A DNA stretch of 64,000 bases from NCBI GenBank assembly GCA_002633005.1, contig NMRA01000236.1, forward strand, positions 494,861-558,860, given 5' to 3'. Shown one piece after another: positions 23,704 to 36,400 of this stretch. Position 1 is the first letter of the stretch; each line of letters opens with the position of its first letter. The stretch comes from Phoronis australis. Its lineage: Eukaryota; Phoronida; Phoronidae. Made by a program: the position numbers and the translations under genes. The notes below the pieces were generated by a model. The model was not told the DNA's origin, did no database searches, and saw nothing but the letters and a program-made list of their open reading frames with translations.

Positions 23704-24279
23704 TCAAGGGTTTAGATTAACCTGACCCGCTCTGCGTGGCTGCTGCCTAAAGGCCTGCATCATTCTCCGTATCATTTCATCTAGCATCGTCAACCTGTTA
23801 TTCACCTCTTGTGGTATGGCCGGCCTGGCATGTACCTCCTGTATCATCTGTCGTAACATGGACTGTTCTTCTCGAAACTCGTGTTGTGCCCTCACGATAT
23901 TCGCGATGTTGTCGTGCAGACCTCGGAAATCGCCCTCGAACGATGACAGTTTCGCGTGAACCTTTTCAAATTGAGACCTGATTTTCTCCTCGTCGTAGGT
24001 GGCCGGTGCCGGTGGTATGTTTGGGATGGTAGGACTAACACGTGACACCTGATTTTCGTGACCCCGTTGGTATGTTGCTTCCATTAGTACTCCCATTCGT
24101 CGCTCGAGGTCACATATTTGCTTGGTTAGGTTGACATTATCAGTCTCTACCTGCTCCAATCGAGATTCCATATTCCTGATGAACCTGTGAAGAAGCACTG
24201 TACAGTTCACTGTCTGCAACATAATGAACACAAACACTACTTGTCCAAGCATTCTTGCCGTTTCACGTCCCGTGCTCAT
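23704..24279 (-). CDS. Candidate single-exon membrane-anchored or secreted coiled-coil protein (191 aa)
   Basis: The ATG at 24279 opens 191 codons. After nine residues comes a hydrophobic stretch (MLGQVVFVFIMLQTVNC), which could be a signal peptide or a type II membrane anchor. Residues 25-60 and about 90-180 show heptad-like patterns (MESRLEQVETDNVNLTKQIC; VNNRLTMLDEMIRRMMQAF) split by a Pro-rich segment (SPTIPNIPPAPATYDEE). I recognise no family. Codon use and the length of the frame favour a real gene. A TATA-like site lies about 180 bases upstream. A plausible donor (TCAG|GTTAAT) sits just before the stop at 23706-23704, so this could also be the first exon of a longer gene. I saw no clear following exon. 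Confidence 0.5.
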   Translation of the reverse strand: MSTGRETARMLGQVVFVFIMLQTVNCTVLLHRFIRNMESRLEQVETDNVNLTKQICDLERRMGVLMEATYQRGHENQVSRVSPTIPNIPPAPATYDEEKIRSQFEKVHAKLSSFEGDFRGLHDNIANIVRAQHEFREEQSMLRQMIQEVHARPAIPQEVNNRLTMLDEMIRRMMQAFRQQPRRAGQVNLNP

Positions 24280-24456
24280 TTCAAACAAATCCACCTAACT
24301 TCACGTTGCGTCAGTTACGGCAGTGATGGTTTAGTACATTTAAATTCTCACTTTCTGTCTTAGGTCACTGATCAGTACATAACAGCATTACAAGATGTTC
24401 TCACTATACTGAAGCTTGCCAGTGTCATAATGAATGGTCTTTGAAGAGTGCTCTAG

Positions 24457-24464
24457 TCTATATA
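24457..24464 (-). promoter_or_regulatory. TATA-like box upstream of the coiled-coil ORF
   Basis: The minus strand reads AACTATATAGACTAG. It lies about 178 bases upstream of the ATG at 24279, which would give a 5' UTR of about 150 nt. Spacing is acceptable; function is not shown. Confidence 0.35.
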
Positions 24465-24479
24465 GTTATCGACTGACTC

Positions 24480-27449
24480 ATTAAGAACTCTGTAAACATT
24501 CCAAAGTCTCTGTTTTAATTACCACTACTCTGACAGTGGGGTGCCTGCCCTCTCCTGTTTGTAGAATCATCACTGTGGAAAGATGGAACAATGTAGATAA
24601 GCATGTCATTGGCATCCCAAATCTTTCAAGAGGTCTTCTTTCTGTGCTTCTTTCTCTTACATTTGAATGGCTTGGGGCTGTTTACTTTTCTCCAGGCAAT
24701 TTGCACTTTTGACTGTTGTAAGTGGCATCAAATTTGTTTAAATAGTTTAGTCTGGGTTCTTGCCAGAAAATGTCCTTCAATGTGGGCCACTAAGTGAAAT
24801 ACCTTGAATGAAAGTCTGTGTTGAAATTGTACAGTTTTTTTGCTTTGTGCAACATATTGATATTATGATAATTTAGGGAATGAAAGTCCATGTAGTAAAA
24901 CTGATATCAGCATTTGTATTACAGAAAAATGCACTCAAATATATTATGTCAGTTCAATTTAGTTACTTCTTCTTCATTGTTCCCGTGTTACAATTTTTAT
25001 TTGAGTATAAAGTGTTCCTTGCTAATTAGTTGTCTAAAGACAGGATTCTTTTCACAGTGTTAGGAAATAGATCTCCCTTATCCATATATAGGAATGCTGG
25101 TGCTGACTCCTTCGCTTAAGATTATTTGTAACTTGACATTTATGAACGCTAAACATTTGAAAAGGTCATTTTTACTGCAAACTAATTAGATTAAACCCCG
25201 TGTGTTAATCCTGTCGGTGCAAGAGATCTGCGTAGTCACTTTAAAAAAGTTGTTTCTGTGTGATTAGTTTAAGTAAAGAAATATGCTGGGGAAGGTTTTT
25301 GAGTGACGCTCTTGTTTCTTTTTATAGTACATTTATTTTTCCAAAAGCCTGAGAATACTTGATTTTTAAAACTATGGTGATTTCAGGTTTTAAAAATGGT
25401 TGTCTTTTGAACTTTTTTTTTCTACTTTAAATTGTTAACAGATTTCAGAAATTTCAAATTGATTGTTGTGATTTGTTGCAGACTCACATAAACAAACAGA
25501 AGGTAAATATTATGTTATTCTGACGGATAACGCCCAAGGCAACTAAGCTGAAAATTTGGAAATTGGAAATTGGGTGTTAAAAGCTGAGCTCAACAAAATC
25601 ACTGGCTTTAAATTGGACAATGTTGAAAATCCAGAGTTTGGAATTTAATGGAACACAGACTTCTTGATCACTGGACACTCGAACTTGCACAAAAATGAGA
25701 TTGTTGCATCTGCAATGCAGAATTAAGTGAGAATCCTATGTCTTTTAAAATACCCGTTATCAATTTGTTTGAAATTGTGAAAATGCTTTGATCAACGAAC
25801 TTACCTTTGCTCACTAACTGATTTGTCGGGATTTTTTGACACGGACTTTTAAATGTTCTAAATTGAAGTTACTGTCGTAAATATTCTTTCTGTGCACTTA
25901 TTAATAATGTACAGAAGTTTTTAATCTTCAAAATTCATAACTAATTAATTGTTGTCATTACACGTGTACTGTTCAGATCCAAATTGGCACAACAGCCCAA
26001 ATTGACAAATTTGGGAATCCAGTGACAGTTTCCATCCCAAATTGTCACAATTTTGCGCTTAATTAGTGTCAGTAACGTAGACCCAAATTGTCTCTAAATT
26101 CAGTAGTTGAGTCAATTTGGGCCGCACATCACTGACCTGCACTGTAGTATGTGCCTATAAGATGTTTATATACTTGAAGATAAAGATTGCATTTTAATTA
26201 ATGGATTTTATAAAGTTAAAATGGGAAATTTGCAAAACATCCTTTATGCTGCGAATGTGTTACTAAATAACATTTTCCCTCCAATATTGTAGCTTGATGT
26301 CTCAGTTAGCAAACTTGAACAATTATAGTTAAATTGCCTGAAGGGACATGTCCCTTATTGTGTTTACATGCCAACTTAACTACTATTGAGTGTGTATTTA
26401 GCCATTTGACTCATATTTGACCCGTGTATAAGAATGTTTGGGATTTGTAGGATTCTAGAGAATTTCATTGTCCGAACTTGGGAACCAAGTGACCAACTAC
26501 ATTTTAGGCATAATAATTTTTAACTACCGGACTTGTTAAGGTTAACATGTTTGTCTTTTTGATCACATCCGATATTCAATTTTTTTTTTGTTTTGACATG
26601 CATGTTCAGTGCCCAGCCCCAATTTTGTATAGACAGGGCATTTAGTTATGACCTCTGTCGGCTGACCCCATGCTTCCAGTCTGGACCCTAATCCAACTGA
26701 CACACAGACTTTCATGCTGAGTTGTCAGACAATGATCACAAGACATTTCACTCCTCTTACTTCCAGTAAATTTAAAAACGAATGGACAATTCAGATTCTA
26801 CAACTTTCAAAAATTTTGTTAACACCCATCCTCAGTTTCAGAGCTTTGAGTTTTTCACTTTTATTGCCCTTTTTTATTAACCCGGGCCAGAATGATATTG
26901 CTTGTTCATAGTAATAATAGTAATAACTGACATTCTAGCTCTGCTTCATCCAGTGCCTGTAGTTTTTTATTTTAACCACTTCTCTTTATCAGAAAGGAAA
27001 TTTATCTGTTAGATGTTAATTTTTAATCTTTAGTAACTCACACATTTCATTTTGTGTGAAGAATTGTCTTAAAAAGTTGTTTTCTCAGGATTGAGTGCTT
27101 TTTGTCTTGTCTTAACTGTCTGGGTATTTTTCAACCGACAATTAAGTGATAGCATGCGGGCCAATGTTGAGGAAGGTCTGAGAAAAAATTCTTGGTGCTG
27201 TATAAGGAGAAAATCCGTTTTCACTTGTTCAAAAATTACTTACAACATAAATATATGTTTTTCGTTTTTAAATTACAGTTGTCCAGAAAAGCTCTCAAAT
27301 TTTCATTCTCCCAAAATACGGTGGCCTTAAGGTTTTGGCCAGTAAGAACTGCCCTTAAGTCGCGTGTTGTTTTACACCCTCAGGCTTTTTGTCAATAATT
27401 CCTGGTAACTAATGCCAGGTTGATCTCATCATTGTTTCATATCTTTCAG
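24480..27449 (+). other. Region upstream of the first USP exon found
   Basis: AT-rich sequence without a supported exon. The USP25/28 exon with the catalytic Cys box (Asn-Thr-Cys-Trp) would be expected upstream of 27450, but I found no TGC/TGT-TGG in a fitting context here or further upstream. Confidence 0.5.
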
Positions 27450-30400
27450 TCGTTGTTTCACATCCCGTCCTTTCGAACGATGGTCCTCAACTACAGATGT
27501 CCAGAAACGCGAGAGGCTCAGTCAGCCAGTGTAAGTCTTAGAGCATTTCTTGAAGGCAATGTTTTATGTTGTGAAAAGTACCGGCTATGTGACCAACAGA
27601 ATGTGTAGTTGGCTATCAAGTTATTATTAGGCCACAAGTCCTGTCATTTAAGAAATTAGCACTAGTCTGTCCACTTGCTGTGTGTGCGAATAAAATTGCT
27701 GTGAATTTAGACGAGGATGAAATTTGCAATAATCATGCTAATGAATTCAGAGATGTATCTCCCTTTTCCTTTAGCCATCACGGTGGAGAATTGTACACTC
27801 TTTCACAGTGTTACGAAAGGTAGCACTGGAATGTTGTTTATCATGGCTTCTCACTGGTTAAAGTAATGAAATTGACGTAATGACATTCCCATTGGTTGAA
27901 ATTTGGGAAACCCCTTTCAGTTTACTGTTCCTTAGTATAGCGACCACCTTTGACTTGAATAGTTGCAATTTGTTAAAACGGGCAGTGATCGAAGGAAACA
28001 AAATCAAGGTAACCCCGATCCCGTGGCTAAGTCCGAACAAGTACAGTGCATAGAAAGTGTGGGCTAGTGGTGGCGATGTGACCGATAAACTTTCGACCAA
28101 GCATGTGCATTGATGCCCAAACACGGAATTCCGTGTGTCGTTCATCATGTTTCCACAGTGCCCCTTTTCAGTATATGGCGCTATGTCAGAGGGTAGAGGA
28201 ATTCTGCTTTTGGTTTATCATCATAATGGCACTTATCAGTCTTTTATGCTTAAGGTAAAATCTCGCAAATTTCGGTAAAAAATATGGTCAAAATTTTTTC
28301 CTTTTTCAAAGGTTTCTAACATCTTGTGAATTCCCAAAACATTGGTTTGTCAGGTGGTGGCGATTTGCTACTCATATTTTGTGCAAAAATTAAAAAATGA
28401 AAATTTCACTTGTCCGCCTTGTTGAGTCCCAAACTAGTGATATTGTACCGTGTTGTTGACATATTGCGTTTTGACTTGTCAAGCTAAGACAGTTTTCCTC
28501 TCATGCCGGCTGCTGTTTCTTAATCTACACAATATGGTCATTATTTAGAAGCTGATCATCTGCCTAGTGGACAATCCACTTTTCTAGTTTGTCAATACCC
28601 TAATGAGTTTAACTATTTACTGTTCCGTTTAAGAGCATACTTAAGCACTAATTGCAAAGTCTCCTCCGGGCTATTTGTCAACTTTAATGTGAGGCAAAGT
28701 TCAACAAAATTTGTATTTTGATATTTTGGTAAACATGGCCATAAGGCATGAGGCTTGCATATTTTGATGCCCTTTTGGTTTTGATTAGTGCACTGAAATT
28801 AATTTTTGATAAGTACCCTAAATATAACCTAGTTTGGTGTGGGTGTTTTGCATGTTTAGTCTTAGATGGCCATGTTTGGGGTATAGTGGTTGAGTTTTGT
28901 TGATTACGAGACATTAGTTGCATTCTCATTTATTTTGAAATCCCGAAAATATTCTGCAAACGGACTGTTGACTGCTGGAAGACTGGTATTTTGTCACTCC
29001 TATTGGCAAGCATTGATACTACAGTGGTCTTAATTGATTAATAAACAAACTATACAGGCAAATTTGGCAGAATACCGGGCAAATCATTTCCCAGTGCAAA
29101 ATTCTTATCCAATCAAAATTTTAGAGGAAAAAGTACAGGATTACTTCCGCTATAATTCATATTGGATCTTCGCTTACAGGATAGAAACAGTGAATTCAGT
29201 CCCATGATTCTTGAATTGTATACCGTAATTCAGCTTGTCAGCCTCACTTACTAGCTAATTCAATGGCCCCCATTTTGTTAGGACTGGCTAGAAATCCACT
29301 GAGCATACATGTACTTGCAAAACAATCACTTTCCACTAACGTGATTTTGTGAGACCTTGCTTTTTTGCAAAAATCTAGTTCTACAGAAAAGTCTCCTGCC
29401 GTGTGTTCGGTAGATATGAGAATCTCGCAAAAACTCGATACCGCGAGATATCACACTGTGTTTCACACTAGCATCCTTAGCATGGTCGTCGCATCTTCAA
29501 AATTTACGCAGGTTTTACTTGACTCACTCTTTCTTGTTATAGGACAAGCAGAAGCACATGTTTATGAAAGAACTAAGAGAGTTGTTTGGTTACATGTTGG
29601 CTACGACGCGCAAATATGTCGACCCATTTAAAGCCGTGGAAATCCTGAAGGAGGCATTCGTGTCTAGCGGTAGTGTCGCTGATGCCCAACAGGTGCGCTG
29701 CAGTTTACTTATAAAGATTCTGTTGTATTACAACTGTGGTAATTCTTGATCTGCTTAGCATTTTGGGGGAAAAGTCAGATTTGTTGTCAAATTTGACCTC
29801 AGCAATAAAAGTTGAGAACATTTCATTATTAGCTTTGTTTGTAATGTGTTCATGTCATAAAATTCTATTCGATAAAAGTTTCCTTTGTTTGCTGCAAGGT
29901 AAGCCTTAAAAGTTAGGAAATCAGTGAAGAATTGTTGTATTTTGTTTTATCATTTAGGTGCTACTGCTCAACACATTTCTGATTTAAAAAAATTGTGGTC
30001 GATGTCATAATATAGTAAAAGGGTTTAGCCACCTGTATTCGACCAAACCATAAACATGCGTCTTGTAGCAAGTGCAAACAAGAGTTTTTGCATATCTCTC
30101 AGCTGCTCATATGTTGACTAGTTGTTTTGTCTCATATATTGGTTCTAGTGTTCGACTGGGTACTATAATACATGATAACTCTTTGTTGCATTTTCATGGA
30201 GCTTTATTTTGGTGTCATTTTTGCAGGATGTAAGCGAGTTCCAGCACAAACTGCTTGACTGGCTAGAGGAGGCTTTTGAGCCACCAGGCTGCAGCACTGG
30301 TCAATCTCAGGTGGCAGCACCATCGCATGGAAGCAAGACACACAAAGAGTAGGTGTTTGATTCCTAGGTTGTTTAATGAAAGGAATTAGTTGGGTGGTTC

Positions 30401-33400
30401 TGTAGCATATCAAAATGTAGAGTGTGAAGTAAGTCGGGATAAAACTGTTGTTATTGGAAACGGTATCCTCGAAAAACAAACCAGTCCTTTGGAAGTGGCA
30501 TGTCACTTCTTGTTTATTATTCAAGCACGTTTAGTTGTACTTTTACAATGTTTTCTCATCATTATATTGGCCTGGATTTTTTGATAGTGTCCAGGACATT
30601 CATGTTTTGAGACAGAAAATATCTCCCTTGGGGTATTTGCAAATTTATCTGGGACTCAGTAATTTGAAATCCAAAATCTCTTCTTTTACAAATATTTTGC
30701 TTGAGAAAGAGTGTTCTTGGATGCTTATTAGAAAAATTCCGTGCACAGTTGTTATTTAAAATATCCCTCTTATGATTGTAGTGTCATGTTCTTACGTCTA
30801 AAGTAATTGTAGGTCACATTTCATTCTATAGGCCAACTCATTCACGTCCCAAAAAGGTCACATTTAGTCAGCCTGCAGTCAATCCCGTCAAGCAAATGTT
30901 TTATGGTCAGGTGAAGACTGAGGGCTTCAATGAAGGTGAGAGGGAAAACTTTTTTGGACAGTTACCGAGGTTAGTTAGCGAGCATGATCCACTCTAGTTG
31001 AAATTCTTTTGGAAACAAAAGCTAGAGTGCAGCATGATTAATGTTTCAATAGTAGGCAAACCTCATCCTTGGGTACAATAGAACATAATAGAACAGAATA
31101 CCATAACATGAGAGTGTTCTCTTCATTACCACAGAACAGAATACCATAACATGAGAGTGCTCACTTCATTACCTCAGTCCATCTAACTTTAGCTCCCTGC
31201 TTCTAATTTTGCAAAAACTGACATGAAATTCTTGTATCAGTCTTTTTGTTAATGGCAAAATTCTTCTTATGACCAATTATGGCCTGAAGTAGTAATCTTT
31301 ACTGCGTTATAGAATGAACACGTCTACCTTCTCTTCTCAGTGGAGTGAGGGTTGGTAGGGTGAAGGGAAAAGGTAGGTGTCGATTATTTTTTGCGCGAGT
31401 ACGTCATGGCGTATAGATATGAGTTTCTTGTTCAACTTTGCACTTGGTGACTCCTAGATTTGCGGTATAAGTACAGACTCGGAACTTTTAGCCTTAATGC
31501 TGTGGTAACCATGTAAACTAGGATTAGAAAGTTATTATTGCGTGTGATCAGATGCGTATACATATCCGCTGTGTGTGCAAGTTGCAGTCAATTAAAGTTG
31601 GAGTTTAGGACAAGCATTTGCTGTGGAAGCACAGCATTTGGGATTCGCTTGATCATATCCACCTTGTAGCAGGATGTTTCAAACAGTGACTCCTAATTGA
31701 ATGGGTGGCACTACTGTAATAAGAATCTTAACCTTGGAAATGTAATCTTTCAGATAGTCACATGCAATCCTTAGCTCACGAACATACCCTGCTGATCAAC
31801 TGTCTTTTACTCTTAATCTATTCAAATCTTAAAAAGAGGGGTCTTTGTTAGTTTGCGCCACCTAGTGAGCATCAAGTCACCTTTCAGTCCCATGTAACTC
31901 AATTCTATTTATTTCAACATTTTTGACAACAGATACATTTGTTCGCTAATTGACACCGGATTTCATTGAGAATCGTATATAACATACTCTGAATTTTTTT
32001 TTCAGAGCTAAAAATGTGTTGTTTTGTAAATTTTTGAAGTAAGTTGTTAATATCAATATTTGTTGCAGGGAACATGTTCTCTAATGTCCAGTCATTTGGT
32101 CAGTTTCCCCTGCAAGTAGTCAATTATAAAGACATCCACGAGAGTCTTGAAGCGACAACTGCACGGGGTAAAATTGAAGCTCTCCGTGAGGGCCTGCCAG
32201 CCTCGGGCCAGGAGGTTAGACTCAGCTTGTACATAGTTTTGTCAGAGTAATGATTATACTGATTGTAATTAATAGAATAAATTTATTGGATCATAATAAC
32301 TACTTTTGTTTTACAGTCCTCTATGAATGGAAACTACTTTCTCTTGCATGATGTCAGTAAGAAGTTATTGTAAGTTTTATCGATTATTTTTTGCATTACA
32401 ATTCAGTATGCACTTCTATCCATTTCAGCAATGGTTCACCAGGCTGCCACCAGTGCTAACATTTGAGTTATCCAGGTTCCTGTTCAACCAGCATTTATTG
32501 AGGCCCGAGAAAGTGCATAACAAACTGACATTTCCTTGTTTATTGTACATGGACAGGTAGTGGTATATGTTGCTCGAGCCTTTTTTGCAACTTCGTAACA
32601 AGCTTTACAGTTGTAGCCAAAAGTATTCGGACAAAATGACCTTGCATTCCTCATCATGGTAGCTGGGTGGAAACTGAATTCATCATCAGAGTTGTCTCCC
32701 CTGATGACTGAGAATGAAGGGGAATTAACAGAAAATAAGTGAAGGGATTAAACCATAAGATTGTGGAATTGAAATTTTGCCACCCTAATAGTTATTACCA
32801 GTATTTTTGCTGCTAACAAAATTTGCTGTTGTAACGAGAATATGGTATTTTGTCTGATAAATGCATTTGTCGGGTATGAACTTTTTGCATATTCTGAATG
32901 TATTGAGTGGACATTAAATGCAGGTAGCTTGTTTTCACAGTAGCTCCTCTTACATTGGTTAAGTGCAGTGTTGTCTGTTTATGACTTTAATGGACACTCT
33001 CCAACTTTCAACGTAGTCGTCGATCCTGCAAAGTAATGGTGTGAGCTGATTACAATAGACATATTGATAAAATGTTGGGCATAAAATGACGTTTGTGGTC
33101 TCAGGCCGGTTGTGTCTTGTCTTCAGCAAGGAGTAAAATGACAGAGGGCAATATGTATTAAATCATATTCACTTGTAAAGATGTTAAATAGTTTTTTTAC
33201 CACCTGTCTGAGGTGTGGATGCCCCTGAAGTTATTAGTCTACCTAAATAACCTGAAATTCCTAATGGTGACGACTAGACGTAAGGGGTATTGATCTTCTT
33301 AGTAGTCCACTGCCATGAACGGAAATAATGAGAAATTTAGCAAATAATTGCGAAAAGGTTATTCTATTTTTTAGCATTTGGTTACAATGACGAGACATTC

Positions 33401-36400
33401 CTAGTCATTTGGACTAAAAACAGAATTGACCATTTTGTCCCTAGATTGTCCAGTCACTTAATATATTGTTACCCACACATCTTCGCATGCCTCTCTACAG
33501 GTATTTAGAAGAAAACAAGGAGTTGACGCGAGGTAAGCGTGAGCAGGTGAAGGATTGGAAAGACCAGCTGACCTGCCTATTCTCACGCCTGGACAGGTTC
33601 ATGAACTATGGGTCAGGAGCCAAGAAGTTCCCTCTGCAGCACATTCTACAGTATGCCCTGGATTTTGCTGAGTCCAGCTCTGCAGAAGCTAACGAGGCGG
33701 AGATGAGATCACCGAATTCGCAACATAGGTAATGTAGAAGGTGGAACACTTTGGCAATGTACACTGCTCAGGCAGAAAGTGTTTGGCCCAACTCTGTGCT
33801 TGCATTTGACTTGACAATGTGGGCTTCTTACTATTAACCGCGTTTAAAAGAGGTAGCGTCTTGCCCACTCGTGTTCATGACTGGATTCAATTGTGTTTGA
33901 GGGCTGTACTGGCACTGGCTTTAAAATGTGATTCAGTCTTAATGTACACCCAGTTATAACATTCAACATTTACGTAGATCAGGGTTTCCCCTGGGTTTTG
34001 AAAGGAGCGTGATGGTGAATGGCCAAAACAGGGTGCAAAGCCCGTTGCCGCATGGGAATATGGGAACTAGGGTCCCCCTATTGTCTGAGTTTTGAAAGTA
34101 GCGTGGTGGTGAATACTCGACACGGATGCGGAACCCGTCGCCACATGCGAGCATAGGATGAAATGAGATCCTCCCATCGGAGAGGTTGGGAGACCTTCCC
34201 CAGGCAAAATTTAAAAAACTAGATGTGATTGGGTGCAGTTTGGTGCATTATACAAGTTTACGCATCATAGACAAGACCTTAACCCAAGCATCATGTAGTG
34301 GAAGTATCTTGGTAAAGAACACTTCGTAAGACAAATTGGCAATGAAGTGTTCGGCATAGTGTGATCTCTGTATGAAGAGTTTTGTACCACTTAACATATG
34401 AAAACTTGTGTAAGGAACAGAACATGGCAAGACAGGGATTCACAGTATTCGCATCTTCAGGAATATTTTGCTAGGAATTAAAAAGATTGCAATGTTAAAT
34501 ACACGTTTCTCTGCCTGTTTCATGCAACTTCAGAAAATAACAAATCCCTAATTTCAACTAGTAAAAGCTTTGTAAATATAACTGAGGCGATAGAATAAGT
34601 AAACTTAAACAAAGCAGAGCATGGAATGAGCATGTTGCAAGTCAGGCGATATCAAACCAGCTACATATTAGAAAAAACATGAAGCCACAAAATAGTCTTA
34701 AGTTATGTTATGAGACAAAGTTGCAGACGCACTTGAGTACAAAAAAAAACTGTTAAAATTCAATTATCCACGATGTGATGAACGTAGCACAAAAAATATT
34801 TGGACTTTTTAGATGTAATTAACTGATTCGTATAACGAAACTCCTGTTGATATCGTCTTGCTAAACACAAATTATAGTGGATTGGCGTTGGCCAGCATAG
34901 CAGATGATGTATAATCCAGTCCATGCAGACGAATCTGAGACTGGTTTGAGTGGTTTCCATTCAATATCATTTTGGCGAAGAGCTATGGATGATTAAGCAG
35001 TTGAATGTCAAGCCTTGCAGCATAATTCACATTGCTGTATAATATTTTTTTGTAAACTCGGACCCGATAAAATGAATGAAGCAGAAAGCTTACTGTGTTT
35101 TACTTCATTAGTGAGCCCTGGCAATTCGCCATTTTAGAAAATTCGTATCAAGGTCATTGCCTGGTCCCCGACTGTACTAAACTTATGTGCAAAGATGCTC
35201 AGTTCACAGCCCAGAATTTGGCGAGGCTACCAGTTGATCTGCAAAAAATTGTCATGGCCGACAACGAACGTCTGGTGTTGGAGATAAAGAACTGGGACTC
35301 TCAGCATCGTGACAAGACGAGTCAAGATGTGTCGGTTGTGCATCAACAAGAGCCAGCCCTGGCAATTCGCCATTTTAGAAAATTCGTATCAAGGTCATTG
35401 CCTGGTCCCCGACTGTACTAAACTTATGTGCATTTTCGGATAACCAGGCAGAGACAAGGTGCGAAAGGGGATTGAATGATTGTGTTTAATGGGGGCACAA
35501 TTCAAGAGCCCATTGTAAAATTACCGATACACTAACGGGGAAAGGTGCCGTGTGACTTGTGCTTGTTCATTATTACTAGCAATCATTTTTACTGGCGATC
35601 GTTTTTACTTGCGATTCTTTTTACTAGAGATCATTTTTACTAGCCAGCATTTTTACTTCCGATTCTGTTTACTAGTGACCATTTTTACTAGTGATCATTT
35701 TTACTAGTGATTTTTGCGTGGCGGTGAAGTTTTCCCTGTCACGATTAATTGTGTGCCAGTTAATTTGAGTATGATTTACGAGTGGTGGGGCCAAAAAGGA
35801 GCGTAGCGGGCCGCTCAGATGTTTACACGCAGGGGAAACCCTGTAAAAGGTGATAAATATTTTGCTCTTTTATGGTAAAGTACTCAGTTTTGTACTTCAA
35901 TTTGCAGCATGCGAGACACCCCTACCAGTTCCCCATCGTCTTCTACCCACATACCTGATGTTGCCATGACAACGCCAAATAAAGAGGAAGTGGCAGACGT
36001 TGTACGTCACACTGCCGTCAGCTCGCCAAGTATAGCCGAGCATAGTCAGCCTGTGCCTTGTCACGTGACGTCGGCTGAGCAGGCGGTGCTGAAGGACTGT
36101 CTACAACGCTGGAGGTTAGAAGTAGAGGCCAGTGTTAAAGGTGAGAATGATGTCAACGAATAGCGATTCAAGTGGATTTCACGTTTATGCTGGTGTAGAA
36201 TTTTGATGGCTCATGATTAAGTTTCTTTAATTTGATAGCTATATGTTAATGTAGATTATGAGTCGCCCAGTAGTAAGAGTATGCAAAAAAAATTTTGCTT
36301 GCTATATGTCTGCACATCATGAGTTTTGGTATAATTTCAGTTTTAGTGTGTTTGTGTAGGACAAGATCTTTGGTCCATGTGTTGTCATTTTCTTCCATGT

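Larger units (their letters stand above)
33980..35843. mobile_element. Putative DNA transposon with 14-bp TIRs in a USP intron
   Basis: CAGGGTTTCCCCTG at 33980-33993 is exactly the reverse complement of CAGGGGAAACCCTG at 35830-35843. Ends of the form CAGGG...CCCTG are common in hAT-type elements. I see no transposase frame, so a non-autonomous element is likely. The 8 bases outside the two ends do not match, so a target-site duplication is not visible. Inside are a roughly 92-bp tandem pair near the left end (about 33994-34155), the exon copy at 35189-35357 and a short ACTAG-type array at 35575-35713. Confidence 0.5.
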
